From: Streptomyces noursei ATCC 11455
Lineage (GTDB): Bacteria; Actinomycetota; Actinomycetes; Streptomycetales; Streptomycetaceae
Length of the DNA stretch: 64,000 nt
Assembly: GCF_001704275.1 (NCBI RefSeq)
Contig: NZ_CP011533.1
Coordinates: 2,108,001 to 2,172,000, forward strand
Direction of reading: 5' to 3'
In this document: one piece after another, positions 1 to 9,184 of the stretch
Layout: each line of letters starts with the position of its first letter
Numbering within the stretch: position 1 is the stretch's first letter
Translations under genes and position numbers: made by a program
Notes under the pieces: model-generated
Databases searched by the model: none
What the model was told of the DNA's origin: nothing
What the model saw: the letters and a program-made list of their open reading frames with translations, nothing else

Positions 1-46
1 GCGGCTGCGGTCGGCGTCCATCCCCGAGGAGGGAGGGGTCGCATGA
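1..46 (+). CDS. Possible 3' end of an upstream gene
   Basis: An open frame from base 2 runs to a TGA at 44-46 that overlaps the next gene's ATG (43-45) in an ATGA arrangement, the usual sign of translational coupling. Only about 14 codons are visible, so the product cannot be named. If real, the monooxygenase below is not the first gene of its operon. Confidence 0.35.
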   Translation, partial: RLRSASIPEEGGVA

Positions 47-1317
47 CGAGCGTCGGCATCATCGGGTCCGGCATCTCCGGCGTACAACTCGCCTTGCGGT
101 TACAACAGTTGGGCATTGCGGCGACGGTCTACTCGACGCAGGACATCGACCAGCTCAAGTCCGGCCGACCGCGCAACTTCCCGGCGCGGTTCGCCCCCAC
201 CCAGGAGCGCGAGCGCCGGCTGGGGGTGTCCGCCTGGGACTTCCCGGACGCGCAGGTGCATCACTGGTCGATCAGCGTGCACATCGACGGGCCCGCGCTC
301 GCGTTCCCGGCCCGGCTCGCTCCGCCGTCCAGTGTGGTGGACTTCCGACTGTATCTGCCGCACCTGCTGGGCGAGTTCGTCGAGCGCGGCGGCACGCTCG
401 ACGTGGGCGAGCCCGCCGTCGAGGACGTCGCCCGGCGGCACGATCTGACGGTGGTGGCGAACGGCAGCCGCTCGTTGCGGGAGCTGTTCCCGCCGGTGCC
501 GGAGCGCTCACCGCACACCACCCCGCAGCGCATCCTGTGCAGCGGGCTGTACTTCGGCATCGACGAGGCGGTGCCGCACTCGCTCGACATCCACTTCCTG
601 CCGGGGATCGGGGAGATCCTGCGGCTGCCCTTCTTCTCCCCGGCCGGGCGGGTGGACGTGCTCGCCTTCGAAGCGGTGCCCGGCGGTCCGCTGGAGACGG
701 TCAGCCATCTGGACGCCGACGCCGACCCGGGGGCCTTCCACCGCGCCGTGCTGGACCTCGTCGCGACGTACGCCCCCTCGCTCCGCGAGCGCATCGACAC
801 CGGGGACTTCGCGCTCATCTCGCCGGGGGAGGTCGCCCAGGGCGGGATCACGCCGGTGGTCCGCCGCGGCTGGGCACGACTGGCCGACGGGCGCTGCGCG
901 CTGGCGATCGGCGACGCCTGGATCACCAACGACCCGCTCACCGCGCAGGGCGCCAACCTCGGCTCGCACTCCGCCTTCGCGCTGGCGGAGCTCGTCTCGA
1001 CGGCCCGGGGGCCCTACGACGAGGAGTTCTGCCGGTCCGCCTCCGCCGCGCTCTGGGAACACGCGCGGCACGTCGTGGAATGGAGCAACGCCTTCCTCGA
1101 CGCGCCCGCGCCGCACGTGTCGGCGTTGTTCGCGCAGGCCGCGGCGGACCGGCGGGTGGCCGACGCGTTCGTCAGCGGGTTCCACGACCCGGTCGCCATG
1201 TGGCGCACGCTCTCCAGCGAGGAGGGCGTGGCGTCCTTCGTGGCCGCCTGCCGGAGCGGGACGCCGGCGGAGCCGAGCCCCGTCGGACCGCACCCCACCG
1301 GTCCACGGCAGCGCTGA
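43..1317 (+). CDS. Styrene/indole monooxygenase-like flavoprotein (StyA family)
   Basis: The 424-residue protein starts with an FAD-binding Rossmann fold (GSGISG, residues 8-13). It resembles StyA-type monooxygenases along its length, including the early 'VVDFRLYLP' stretch, the 'GIGEILRLPF' substrate-domain segment and the C-terminal 'DAWITNDPLTAQGANLGSH' FAD-contact region. StyA enzymes are the FADH2-using half of two-component systems that epoxidise styrene or indole and can oxidise thioethers. They need a separate flavin reductase, which the SsuE-like gene at 9185 could supply. A GAGGAGGGAGGGG ribosome site precedes the ATG. The substrate is unknown; the sulfur genes downstream make S-oxygenation one option (inference). 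Confidence 0.85.
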   Translation: MTSVGIIGSGISGVQLALRLQQLGIAATVYSTQDIDQLKSGRPRNFPARFAPTQERERRLGVSAWDFPDAQVHHWSISVHIDGPALAFPARLAPPSSVVDFRLYLPHLLGEFVERGGTLDVGEPAVEDVARRHDLTVVANGSRSLRELFPPVPERSPHTTPQRILCSGLYFGIDEAVPHSLDIHFLPGIGEILRLPFFSPAGRVDVLAFEAVPGGPLETVSHLDADADPGAFHRAVLDLVATYAPSLRERIDTGDFALISPGEVAQGGITPVVRRGWARLADGRCALAIGDAWITNDPLTAQGANLGSHSAFALAELVSTARGPYDEEFCRSASAALWEHARHVVEWSNAFLDAPAPHVSALFAQAAADRRVADAFVSGFHDPVAMWRTLSSEEGVASFVAACRSGTPAEPSPVGPHPTGPRQR

Positions 1318-1330
1318 CCCCGCCCCGGCC

Positions 1331-1394
1331 TCGATCCCGGTACCGATCCCGATTCCGATTCCGATCCAGATCCCCGATTCCGATCCAGATCGCG
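1331..1394. repeat. Degenerate GATTCC/GATCCC hexamer repeat in a spacer
   Basis: About ten imperfect hexamers of the GATCCC, GATTCC and GATCCA type fill the spacer between monooxygenase and cupin, ending just before the cupin ribosome site (AAGGAG, 1397-1402). The array is not part of either likely coding region. Confidence 0.75.
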
Positions 1395-1406
1395 ACAAGG
1401 AGAGCG

Positions 1407-1928
1407 ATGTCACTCCCGGACATGACGTACGACGAGAAGGGGCGGCTCATCCCGGAGTCCGAGCAGACCGCGGTCTGGCTGCTCGGCGGGCTGGCGCAGA
1501 TCCGGGTTCCCGGCGCGGCGACCCGGAACTCCTTCACCGTCGTCCAGCACACGGGCAACCGCGGCTACACCACGCCGGTGCACGTCCACGACTTCGAGGA
1601 CGAGATCTTCGTCGTCCTGGACGGCACCCTGCGCATGGTCTGCGACGGCGAGGAGCAGATCGCCGAGGCGGGCTCGACGATGATCGTCCCGCGGACGATT
1701 CCGCACGGCTTCGTGACGACGTCGCCGCACGCCCGCTTCCTGACCATCCACTCGACGCCGCAGCCGGACCGCAGGCCGCAGTTCGACCTGTTCCTGGACG
1801 CCGAGATTCCGCACGCGAAGGCGCTCACGCTGCCCACGGAGGACGTGGGCGGCCCCGACCTCGACCACATCATCGCCCTCGGCTCGCAGTACGGGTACGG
1901 CTACGCGGGCCCGCCGCTGACCCCCTAG
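1407..1928 (+). CDS. Single-domain cupin protein
   Basis: The 173-residue protein has one cupin barrel. Motif 1 gives metal ligands His59, His61 and Glu66 (TPVHVHDFEDEIF); motif 2 ends in PRTIPHGF with His100 as the fourth ligand. It resembles quercetin-dioxygenase-like cupins, which are often small dioxygenases, isomerases or hydrolases. The frame is open far upstream, but the start at 1407 has an AAGGAG site at the right spacing and gives the expected family length. It lies within the redox operon and probably acts on the same intermediate series; its reaction cannot be told from sequence. Confidence 0.8.
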   Translation: MSLPDMTYDEKGRLIPESEQTAVWLLGGLAQIRVPGAATRNSFTVVQHTGNRGYTTPVHVHDFEDEIFVVLDGTLRMVCDGEEQIAEAGSTMIVPRTIPHGFVTTSPHARFLTIHSTPQPDRRPQFDLFLDAEIPHAKALTLPTEDVGGPDLDHIIALGSQYGYGYAGPPLTP

Positions 1929-1935
1929 GGCGGCA

Positions 1936-1980
1936 CCATCCCTCCGACAGACCCGACAGACCCGTCAGACCCGACAGAAG
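1936..1980. repeat. CAGACCCGA tandem repeat in a spacer
   Basis: Four imperfect copies of a 9-base unit (CGACAGACC and variants) fill the spacer between cupin and transporter, the second of three repeat-filled spacers in this operon. Confidence 0.65.
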
Positions 1981-1987
1981 AGACGCC

Positions 1988-3187
1988 ATGTCGTTGAAGC
2001 TCATGACCCTGATGCTGTGCGTGTTCGGCATCACGACCGGTGAGTTCGTCATCGCCGGCATCCTGCCGGACATCGCGCATGACCTCGTAGTGTCCATCCC
2101 CGCCGCCGGACTGCTGGTCACGGCGTATGCCATCGGAATGATCGTCGGCGGCCCGGTGATGACCGCGCTGACCGCACGGTTCGCCCGCAAGCCGCTGATC
2201 GTGGCCCTGCTCGTGATCGTGGTCGTCGGGAACCTCGCATCGGGCCTGGCCCCGGTCTACCCCGTGCTGTTCGTGGCGCGGATCGTGACCGCGCTGGTGA
2301 CCGCCACGTTCTTCGCCAACGCGATCGTCATCGCGGCCTCGACGGCGCCCGAGGGCAAGCAGGCGTCCACCGTCTCCAAGCTCGTCTTCGGAATGAACCT
2401 CTCGATGATGCTGGGCGCGCCGCTCGGCACCTTCATCGGCAACAACTTCGGCTGGCGGGCCACCTTCTACGCGATCTCGGCGGTCTGCCTGCTGGGTCTG
2501 CTGCTCGTGCTGCGGTTCGTGCCGGACGTCGGGAGCTCCACGCCCGGCACGTCCGCCGTCGCCGAGCTGCGGGTGTTCGGCAACCCCAGTCTGCAACTCG
2601 CCATCGTCATCACGGCGGTCGCCAACATGGGGCTGCTGATCGTGTTCACCTATTTCGCACCGCTGCTCACCGACCTCACCGGCTTCGCGGCGGGCACCGT
2701 CCCCGTCCTGCTGCTCCTCTACGGCGTGGGGGCCGCGGTCGGCAACTTCGTCGGCGGCTGGCTGTCGGACCGTGCGTTGATGCCCTCGCAGGTCGGCCTG
2801 TTGGGGCTGCTCGCGCTCGGTCTGGTGGCCATGTGGGCGGTCAGCGGCAACATCGTGCTGACGGCGGTCATGGTGTTCCTGATCGGTGCGATGGGGTTCT
2901 CGGTCATCCCGGGGATGCAGACGCGGGTGCTGAACACCGCAAGCGCCGCCCCGACCCTGGCCATCGCGGTGAATGCCTCCGCGTACCAGCTCGCCGCCGC
3001 GCTCGCCGGCTGGCTCGGCGGCCGGGTCATCGACAGCGGACTGGGGCTGAAGTCCGTCTACCTGACCAGCGCCGCCGTCACCGTCCTGGGCATCCTCCTC
3101 AGCTGCTACGCGTGGTTGAGGGACCGTACGGCCGCCCGGCCCGGCGCGCGGGAGGAGGCGGCCGGGGCCGGAGCGTCGTCGGCCTGA
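1988..3187 (+). CDS. MFS transporter (DHA1 drug:H+ antiporter type)
   Basis: This 399-residue protein has about twelve hydrophobic segments and a DHA1/AraJ-like start ('GITTGEFVIAGILPDIA', residues 14-30). The loop after helix 2 reads 'ARFARKPL', like the MFS signature A motif. Such proteins export drugs or small metabolites across the cytoplasmic membrane using the proton gradient. Inside the biosynthesis-like operon it is probably the exporter or self-resistance pump for the product (inference). The C-terminal tail is Ala/Gly-rich and cytoplasmic. Confidence 0.85.
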   Translation: MSLKLMTLMLCVFGITTGEFVIAGILPDIAHDLVVSIPAAGLLVTAYAIGMIVGGPVMTALTARFARKPLIVALLVIVVVGNLASGLAPVYPVLFVARIVTALVTATFFANAIVIAASTAPEGKQASTVSKLVFGMNLSMMLGAPLGTFIGNNFGWRATFYAISAVCLLGLLLVLRFVPDVGSSTPGTSAVAELRVFGNPSLQLAIVITAVANMGLLIVFTYFAPLLTDLTGFAAGTVPVLLLLYGVGAAVGNFVGGWLSDRALMPSQVGLLGLLALGLVAMWAVSGNIVLTAVMVFLIGAMGFSVIPGMQTRVLNTASAAPTLAIAVNASAYQLAAALAGWLGGRVIDSGLGLKSVYLTSAAVTVLGILLSCYAWLRDRTAARPGAREEAAGAGASSA

Positions 3188-3274
3188 GGCCCGCCGGCGG
3201 GGCCCGGGCGCGCTGCCACCGGTCCGCCCGGGCCCTGCCGGATGCACCGCACACCGTCACAACGGGAGGAAGCA

Positions 3275-4132
3275 ATGGCTCGTGAGGCCGCCCTGGCCAC
3301 GGGGGAATGGGCCGAAGCGCACCTCGGCTCCGACGAGGTGGTCTTCGTCGAGACCGGCAACGAGGACACCGAGTACCGCAAGGGACACCCGCCGGGGACC
3401 GTCTGGATCAACTGGAGCGAGTTCCAGGACGAGGTGCGGCTGGGCGTCGTGGACCGGGCGGAGTTCGAGCGGCTGATGCGCCGGAAGGGCATCCGCGACG
3501 AGGACACCGTCGTCGTCCTCTCGTCGAACTCCAATCTGCTCGCCACGCTCGCCTACTGGTACTTCACCCTCTACGGGCACCGGTCCGTGAAGCTGCTGGA
3601 CGGCGGACGCCGCAAGTGGGAGTCGGACGGCCGCCCCCTGACGACGCGGGTACCGGACCGCCCTGGCTCGGCGTACCGGGCCCGGGAGCAGGACGCGTCG
3701 GTCCGTGCGCTGCGCGACGACGTGCTCGCCGGCATCGGGGCCAGGAACATCATCGACGTCCGGGCGCCGGAGGAGTACGCCGGTCGCACCTTCGCGCCGG
3801 GATTCGCCGGTGCGGCGTTCGCCCCCGGTCACAATCCCCACGAGGTGGCGCAGCGGTCCGGGCACGTGCCCGGCGCGGTCAACCTCCCGTGGGAGGCGGT
3901 CGTCGCGGACGACGACACCTTCCGTTCCCAGGAGGAACTCGCGCGGCTCTACTCCGGTCTGGACCCGGCCCTCGGCAGCATCACCTACTGCTGGGTCGGG
4001 GCCCGCTCGGCGCACTCGTGGTTCGTGCTGCGGGAGTTGCTCGGCTGGCCGGACGTCAGGAACTACGACGGCTCCTGGGCGGAGTACGGCTCGCTGATCG
4101 GGGTGCCGGTCGCGCGCGGCCCCGAAGGCTGA
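3275..4132 (+). CDS. Two-domain rhodanese-type sulfurtransferase
   Basis: This 285-residue protein has tandem rhodanese domains, the catalytic one C-terminal. The active-site loop is CWVGARS, with Cys239 as the persulfide residue, inside 'ITYCWVGARSAHSWFVL', close to the SseA/CysA pattern. Rhodaneses move sulfane sulfur from thiosulfate, mercaptopyruvate or a persulfide carrier to an acceptor. GGGAGGAAG before the ATG at 3275 selects this start over an ATG at 3242. With the cysteine-desulfurase-like gene at 5131 it suggests that this operon delivers activated sulfur to a metabolite (inference). Confidence 0.87.
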   Translation: MAREAALATGEWAEAHLGSDEVVFVETGNEDTEYRKGHPPGTVWINWSEFQDEVRLGVVDRAEFERLMRRKGIRDEDTVVVLSSNSNLLATLAYWYFTLYGHRSVKLLDGGRRKWESDGRPLTTRVPDRPGSAYRAREQDASVRALRDDVLAGIGARNIIDVRAPEEYAGRTFAPGFAGAAFAPGHNPHEVAQRSGHVPGAVNLPWEAVVADDDTFRSQEELARLYSGLDPALGSITYCWVGARSAHSWFVLRELLGWPDVRNYDGSWAEYGSLIGVPVARGPEG

Positions 4133-4176
4133 CCCCGACCCCGCCCAAGCGCACATCCATACGCACCCCCACCCCC

Positions 4177-4220
4177 ACTTCCACTTCCACTTCCACTTCC
4201 ACTTCCACTTCCACTTCCAC
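4177..4220. repeat. Perfect (ACTTCC)7 hexamer array
   Basis: Seven full ACTTCC units plus two bases form a perfect tandem array between the rhodanese stop and the SDR gene. An A-rich GGGAAGGAGAAGG stretch follows at about 4241. Perfect hexamer arrays this long are prone to slippage. Confidence 0.9.
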
Positions 4221-4285
4221 CAACAGGCATCGCACACCTAGCGGGAAGGAGAAGGGCCGGCCCGTGCGCACGGCCCACCACGTCG

Positions 4286-5092
4286 ATGAACGGAAACAAC
4301 AGGACGCCGTCCACCGGGACGACGGAGGCCGACGGCCGGCTGCGGGGCAAGGTCGCCCTGGTGACCGGGGCCAGCTCCGGGATCGGCGAGGCCGCGGCCA
4401 AGACCCTCGCCGCCCAGGGCGCGAGCGTGGTGCTGGCGGCCCGGCGGCGGAAGGAACTCGACCGGGTCGCCGGGGAGATCGCCGACGCCGGCGGCACCGC
4501 GACGGTCGTACGGACCGACGTGTCCGTCGACGAGGAGGTGGCCGCCGCGGTGCGGGCCGCGGAGGACCACTTCGGCGGGCTGGACATCGCCTTCAACAAC
4601 GCCGGGGCGATGGGCACCATGGGCCGGGTCGCCGAGCAGCGGCCGGAGGTCTGGGCCGCCGACGTCGGCACGGTGCTGACCAGCGTCTTCCTGTGCATGC
4701 GGCACGAGATCCGGGCCATGGAGCGGCGCGGCGGCGGGACGATCGTCAACAACGCCTCCCAGCTGGGCACGGTGGGCTTCGGCCTCGGCATCAGTTCCTA
4801 CGTCGCCGGCAAGCACGGCGTGGTCGGCCTCACCAGGGCCGCCGCGCTGGAGTACGCCGCGCAGAACATCCGCGTCAACGCCCTCGCGCTGGCCACCGTG
4901 GACACCCCCATGTACCGGGAGGGCGTGGGCGGGAACGCGGAGATGGAGCAGATGTTCGTCGGGCTGCACCCGCTCGGCCGGATCGCCAGCCCGCAGGAGG
5001 CGGCCTCCGCCGTGGCCTATCTGGCCGGCGACGAGGCGGGCTTCTTCACCGGCTCCGTACTGGTCATGGACGGCGGATGGACCGCCCAGTGA
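4286..5092 (+). CDS. Short-chain dehydrogenase/reductase (SDR)
   Basis: The 268-residue classical SDR shows the cofactor motif TGASSGIG (residues 27-34), NNAG at 104-107, and catalytic Ser158, Tyr172 and Lys176 (SYVAGK). It ends 'VLVMDGGWTAQ', typical of FabG/glucose-dehydrogenase-like SDRs. It should oxidise or reduce a carbonyl/alcohol with NAD(P)H. No strong ribosome site lies directly before ATG 4286; the purine-rich stretch about 40 bases upstream is too far, so the exact start is less certain. It sits between the two sulfur genes. Confidence 0.88.
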   Translation: MNGNNRTPSTGTTEADGRLRGKVALVTGASSGIGEAAAKTLAAQGASVVLAARRRKELDRVAGEIADAGGTATVVRTDVSVDEEVAAAVRAAEDHFGGLDIAFNNAGAMGTMGRVAEQRPEVWAADVGTVLTSVFLCMRHEIRAMERRGGGTIVNNASQLGTVGFGLGISSYVAGKHGVVGLTRAAALEYAAQNIRVNALALATVDTPMYREGVGGNAEMEQMFVGLHPLGRIASPQEAASAVAYLAGDEAGFFTGSVLVMDGGWTAQ

Positions 5093-5130
5093 CCCGGGCG
5101 CCCGGCCACTGACGGAGGAGAGGGCGGGAC

Positions 5131-6567
5131 ATGCTGACCGAACACCCCGCGTCCATCGGGCTCCACCACCGCCCCGGCCGCGTTCCGCGGGTCGTCGGCT
5201 CCGGGCTGACGGTGCCGCTGGTGACCGGGCGACGGGTGCCGTACGTCAACCTCGACCACGCGGCGAGCACCCCCTGCATGGTCGAGGTGCGCCAGGGGGT
5301 GGAACGACTGCTTCCGTGGTACTCCAGCGTGCACCGCGGTGCCGGGTTCACGTCCCAGGTGAGCACCCGGACCTACGAGCGGGCCAGGGACACGGTGCGG
5401 CGCTTCGTGGGCGCCGCGCCGGACGCCACGGTGGTGTTCACCCGCAACACCACCGACGCGCTGAACCTCCTGGGGCGGGCGGTGCCGCCGCACACCACGG
5501 TGTTCCGGTTCGCCACCGATCACCATGCGGCGCTGCTGGCCTGGCGCGGTTCCCGGGTGTGCCGGCTGGGAGTGCCCGCCGGTCCCGGGCAGGCGGTCGA
5601 GCTGCTGGCCGGGGCGCTGGCGGACGCGCCGCCGGGACCGCGGCTGGTGGTGCTCACCGGGGCGTCCAACGTCACCGGGGAGCTGTGGCCGGTGGCCGCG
5701 CTGGCCGAGGTGGCGGCGGCGCACGGCGCCCGTACGGTGCTGGACGCCGCCCAGTTGGCCGCGCACGGGCCGGTGGACCTCGCCGGGTGGGGAGTCGACT
5801 GGGTGGCGCTGTCCGGGCACAAGATGTACGCGCCGTTCGGTGCGGGCGCGTTGGTGGGCGCGGCCGACTGGCTGGCCGAGGCGGATCCCTACCTGGCCGG
5901 CGGCGGGGCGAGCGCGCGGGTCACCGCGGACGGCGGGCGCGAGACGGTCGTCTGGTCGGGGCTGCCCCACCGGCACGAGGCCGGCTCCCCGAACGTGGTC
6001 GGCGCCCATGCGATGGCGGTTGCCTGCGAGGCGCTGTCGGCGGCCGGCTGGGACGCGATCACCGCGCACGAGCGGGCCCTGGCGGCCAGGTTGCGGGACG
6101 GGCTGGCGCGGATTCCCGGCGTGTGCCGGCTCGGGATGTGGGACGCGGGGTCGCCGGCGGTCGGCGTCGTGTCGTTCGGCGTCGCGCGCTGGGGCGGTGC
6201 GCCGGTCGACCAGCGCCTGGTCGCGACGGCGCTCTCTGCGGAGCACGGCATCGGTGTGCGGGACGGGGCCTTCTGCGCCCACCAGGCCGTCCGCGCGCTG
6301 CTGTGCCGCGCCCACCCGCACGAGCCGGGTCGGGCGCTGCGGGCCAGCATCGGCCTGGGGACCACCGCGGATCACGTCGACCGCCTGCTGTCGGCCCTGG
6401 CCGAGCTGGTGGCCGACGGCCCGCGCTGGACCTACCGGAACACGCCGGACGGGTGGTGTCCGGTGCCCGACCCCCGCCCGCTGCCGGATTTCCTGACGCA
6501 CCGGGATATCCCGGAGGGCGTCCGACGAGAACAGGTCCGACGGGAACAGGAAGGCGTCACCTCATGA
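5131..6567 (+). CDS. Class V aminotransferase, cysteine-desulfurase (SufS)-like
   Basis: This 478-residue fold-type I PLP enzyme shows 'LDHAASTP' near the N-terminus and Schiff-base Lys231 in 'SGHKMYAPFG'. The C-terminal 'VRDGAFCAH' has Cys382 where SufS-type desulfurases carry their persulfide cysteine. It is longer than typical SufS (about 400), with extra N- and C-terminal tails. It could release sulfur from cysteine for the neighbouring rhodanese, or be a C-S lyase or epimerase of the same superfamily. GGAGGAGAGGG precedes the ATG. The next gene overlaps its stop by four bases (ATGA). Confidence 0.83.
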   Translation: MLTEHPASIGLHHRPGRVPRVVGSGLTVPLVTGRRVPYVNLDHAASTPCMVEVRQGVERLLPWYSSVHRGAGFTSQVSTRTYERARDTVRRFVGAAPDATVVFTRNTTDALNLLGRAVPPHTTVFRFATDHHAALLAWRGSRVCRLGVPAGPGQAVELLAGALADAPPGPRLVVLTGASNVTGELWPVAALAEVAAAHGARTVLDAAQLAAHGPVDLAGWGVDWVALSGHKMYAPFGAGALVGAADWLAEADPYLAGGGASARVTADGGRETVVWSGLPHRHEAGSPNVVGAHAMAVACEALSAAGWDAITAHERALAARLRDGLARIPGVCRLGMWDAGSPAVGVVSFGVARWGGAPVDQRLVATALSAEHGIGVRDGAFCAHQAVRALLCRAHPHEPGRALRASIGLGTTADHVDRLLSALAELVADGPRWTYRNTPDGWCPVPDPRPLPDFLTHRDIPEGVRREQVRREQEGVTS

Positions 6568-7451
6568 ACTCCGCCGCGGAACCACGCAGGAAATTCGGCG
6601 TCATGCTCTATCCCGACCAGCCGTTCCCGGTGCTGGCCGAACGCCTGGGATGGCTGGAGGAGCTGGGGTTCGACCAGGTCTTCCTGCCGGATCACAGCGC
6701 CGACCTCCGGGACCCGCGCCACACCTGGTTCGACAGCTGGACCGTCCTCGCCATGGCCGCGCTGAACACCCGGCGGATCAGGATCGGCACGCTCGTCGCG
6801 AACCAGATCCTGCGCCCGCCGGCGCAACTGGCCAAGCAGGCGATCGCGCTGGACCACTTGTCGGGCGGTCGGTTCGAACTGGGCGTCGGCGCCGGCCTCT
6901 TCGCCTGGGACCACCACAGCGTCGGTGGGGTGCCATGGCCGCCCGGCGAGCGGGTGCGGCGGTTCGCCGACTATCTGGCCATCGTGGACGGCGTGCTGCG
7001 CGGCGGGGTGTTCAGCCACCCCGGTACCCACCTGTGGGCCCGGGACGTGGTGACGGTGCCGGGTTCGTCGCAGTCGCCGCGCCTGCCGCTCATCGTCGGC
7101 GGCCAGTCGCCGACCCTGGTGCGGGTCGCCGCCGAGCGCGCGGACGCCTGGAACACCCACGGCCCGCCCGGCGCGACGGCCGAGGAAGTGCTCCGCATCA
7201 CGACGGAGCAGAACGCACGGATCGACCGGCTGGCTTCGGCGGCCGGACGGGACCCGTCGGAGATCCGGCGGGCGTACACGATCTTCGGCCCGTGGGACCC
7301 GAGAGCCGGGCGCCACGGCTACGAGGAGATCTTCGAGCGCTTCGGCTCGGCCGGTGTGACGGAATTCGTCCTCGACTGGCCCGGCGAGCGGCACGCCGAG
7401 GAATTCGCGCGCGTCGCCCGCGAGGTGATTCCGCCGCTGCGCGGCGACTGA
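6564..7451 (+). CDS. Luciferase-like (LLM class) flavin-dependent oxidoreductase
   Basis: The 295-residue protein is a bacterial-luciferase-fold monooxygenase or F420-dependent oxidoreductase. Typical segments are 'KFGVMLYPDQPFPVLAERL' at the start, 'LDHLSGGRFELGVGAG' and 'LPLIVGGQSPTLVRVAAERAD'. These enzymes use FMNH2 or F420H2. The SsuE-type reductase in the same operon makes FMNH2 the likelier cofactor, as in the SsuD/SsuE sulfonate pair. The start overlaps the upstream stop as ATGA, implying coupled translation with the PLP enzyme. The substrate is unknown. Confidence 0.83.
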   Translation: MNSAAEPRRKFGVMLYPDQPFPVLAERLGWLEELGFDQVFLPDHSADLRDPRHTWFDSWTVLAMAALNTRRIRIGTLVANQILRPPAQLAKQAIALDHLSGGRFELGVGAGLFAWDHHSVGGVPWPPGERVRRFADYLAIVDGVLRGGVFSHPGTHLWARDVVTVPGSSQSPRLPLIVGGQSPTLVRVAAERADAWNTHGPPGATAEEVLRITTEQNARIDRLASAAGRDPSEIRRAYTIFGPWDPRAGRHGYEEIFERFGSAGVTEFVLDWPGERHAEEFARVAREVIPPLRGD

Positions 7452-7506
7452 AGTGAACGTAACGGGGGCGGACGCCCAGCAACTCGCGTCTACGAAGGTG
7501 ACAGCA

Positions 7507-9126
7507 ATGACAGCAGAAGTGACCGGAACACCCGGCGGGCAGACGCCCGGCACCCAGCCCGAGGGCCGGCACCAGCCCGCGGCGGCGATCGCGGTGACGG
7601 GGGCGGACCGGCAGTACGCGGATCTCGTGAGCGGGCTCAACCAGCGGTACACCGCCGCTCCGGAGGCGATCCGGTTGGCCACCTCCACCGAGCAGGTGGT
7701 CGGCGTCGTGCAGGAGGCCGTGCGCCGGGGCAAGCGGCTGAGCGTGCGGTCCAGCGGGCACTGCTACGAGGATTTCGTCTACCACCCGGACGTGCAGATC
7801 ATCCTCGACATGTCCGGCATGCGGAACATCTCCTACGACCCGCGTCTGAACGCCATCGCGATCGAGTCGGGAGCCACCAACCTCCAGGCGTACCAGACCA
7901 CTTACCCGCGCTGGGGCGTCGTCGCGCCCACCGGCTTCTGCTATTCGGTCGCCATGGGCGGTCATGTCAGCGGAGGTGCCTGGGGGCCGCTGTGCCGGAC
8001 CCACGGACTGGTCGTCGATCACCTCTACGCGGTGGAGGTCGTGGTGGTGGACGCCGCGGGGCGCGCCCGCGCGGTCGTCGCCACGCGGGAGGAGGACGAT
8101 CCGCACCGGGATCTGTGGTGGGCCCACACCGGCGGCGGGGGCGGCAACTTCGGCGTCGTCACCCGCTACTGGTTCCGCTCCCCCGGGGCGAGCGGCCGGG
8201 ACCCGCGCGGGCTGCTCCCGAGGCCGCCCGCCGAACTGCTGGTGAACGCGGTGAGTTGGCCGTGGGCCGAGCTCGGCCGGGCGGACTTCCACCGGCTGAC
8301 GCAGAACTACGCGGAGTGGCACGTGGCCAACTCCTCGCCCGACAGCCCGCAGCGCGCCCTGATCAGCCAGCTGGTGCTCAACCACCGGTCGGCCGGGCAG
8401 ATCGGCATGGTGGCCCTCGTCGACGCCTCGGTCCCGGATGCCGAACAGATCCTGTCCGACTACCTCAAGCAGCTGGGCGACGGCGTCGGTGTCGCGCCGG
8501 GCGCGATGACCGCGGCGATGGGCGAACTCCCCGCCCTCCCGCGGTTCGCGCAGGCCCGCCGGCTGCCGTGGCTGCACGCCGTCCGGATGCTCGGCACCAC
8601 CAACAGCGTGCTCAACGACCCCACTCTGCGGGCCGAGTACAAGTCGTCCTACATGCGGGCGGCCTTCCCCGACAGTCACCTGGAGGCGCTCTACCGGCAC
8701 CTCACCCGCGACGACCTGAGCAATCCGAACCTCAATGTGCTGTTGACCTCGTACGGCGGTCGGATCAACGCCGTCGACCCGGCCGCCACGGCGGCCCCGC
8801 ACCGGGGCGCCGCCTTCAAGATGCTCTGGCAGGCGTTCTGGAACGATCCCGCCGACGACGACCTGTACATCGGCTGGGCCCGGGACTGCTACCGCGAGGT
8901 CTACGCGGACACCGGCGGCGTCCCGGTCCCGGGCGACGTGACCGACGGGTGCTACGTCAACTATCCCGACATCGACCTCGGCGATCCGCGTTTCAACACG
9001 TCCTCGGTGCCCTGGCACGACCTGTACTACAAGGAGAACTACCCCCGCCTGCAGCAGGTCAAGAAGCGGTGGGACCCGCGGAACGTCTTCCGGCACGCCC
9101 AGTCCGTCACCCTGCCCGACGCCTGA
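7507..9126 (+). CDS. FAD-linked oxidase of the BBE/aclacinomycin-oxidase type
   Basis: The 539-residue protein has a PCMH-type FAD domain and a C-terminal BBE segment ('YPRLQQVKKRWDPRNVF'). His85 (RSSGHCYEDF) and Cys145 (GFCYSVAMGGH) match the two residues that attach FAD in bicovalent oxidases such as aclacinomycin oxidase. These use O2 to oxidise alcohols or form C-C and C-heteroatom bonds late in antibiotic pathways. An earlier in-frame GTG at 7453 lacks a ribosome site; GAAGGTG supports ATG 7507. No signal peptide is evident, so it should be cytoplasmic. It is the clearest sign that the operon makes a secondary metabolite. Confidence 0.87.
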   Translation: MTAEVTGTPGGQTPGTQPEGRHQPAAAIAVTGADRQYADLVSGLNQRYTAAPEAIRLATSTEQVVGVVQEAVRRGKRLSVRSSGHCYEDFVYHPDVQIILDMSGMRNISYDPRLNAIAIESGATNLQAYQTTYPRWGVVAPTGFCYSVAMGGHVSGGAWGPLCRTHGLVVDHLYAVEVVVVDAAGRARAVVATREEDDPHRDLWWAHTGGGGGNFGVVTRYWFRSPGASGRDPRGLLPRPPAELLVNAVSWPWAELGRADFHRLTQNYAEWHVANSSPDSPQRALISQLVLNHRSAGQIGMVALVDASVPDAEQILSDYLKQLGDGVGVAPGAMTAAMGELPALPRFAQARRLPWLHAVRMLGTTNSVLNDPTLRAEYKSSYMRAAFPDSHLEALYRHLTRDDLSNPNLNVLLTSYGGRINAVDPAATAAPHRGAAFKMLWQAFWNDPADDDLYIGWARDCYREVYADTGGVPVPGDVTDGCYVNYPDIDLGDPRFNTSSVPWHDLYYKENYPRLQQVKKRWDPRNVFRHAQSVTLPDA

Positions 9127-9184
9127 CGCGCCGGCCGGGCACCGAGCCGTTCCGCAAGCCCAACTGCCGCCAAGGAGCCTGAAG

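Noticed and set aside
4177..4220. Hexamer array considered as a CRISPR-like or coding repeat
   Set aside because: Units are 6 bases with no spacers, and no protein with sensible context uses it.
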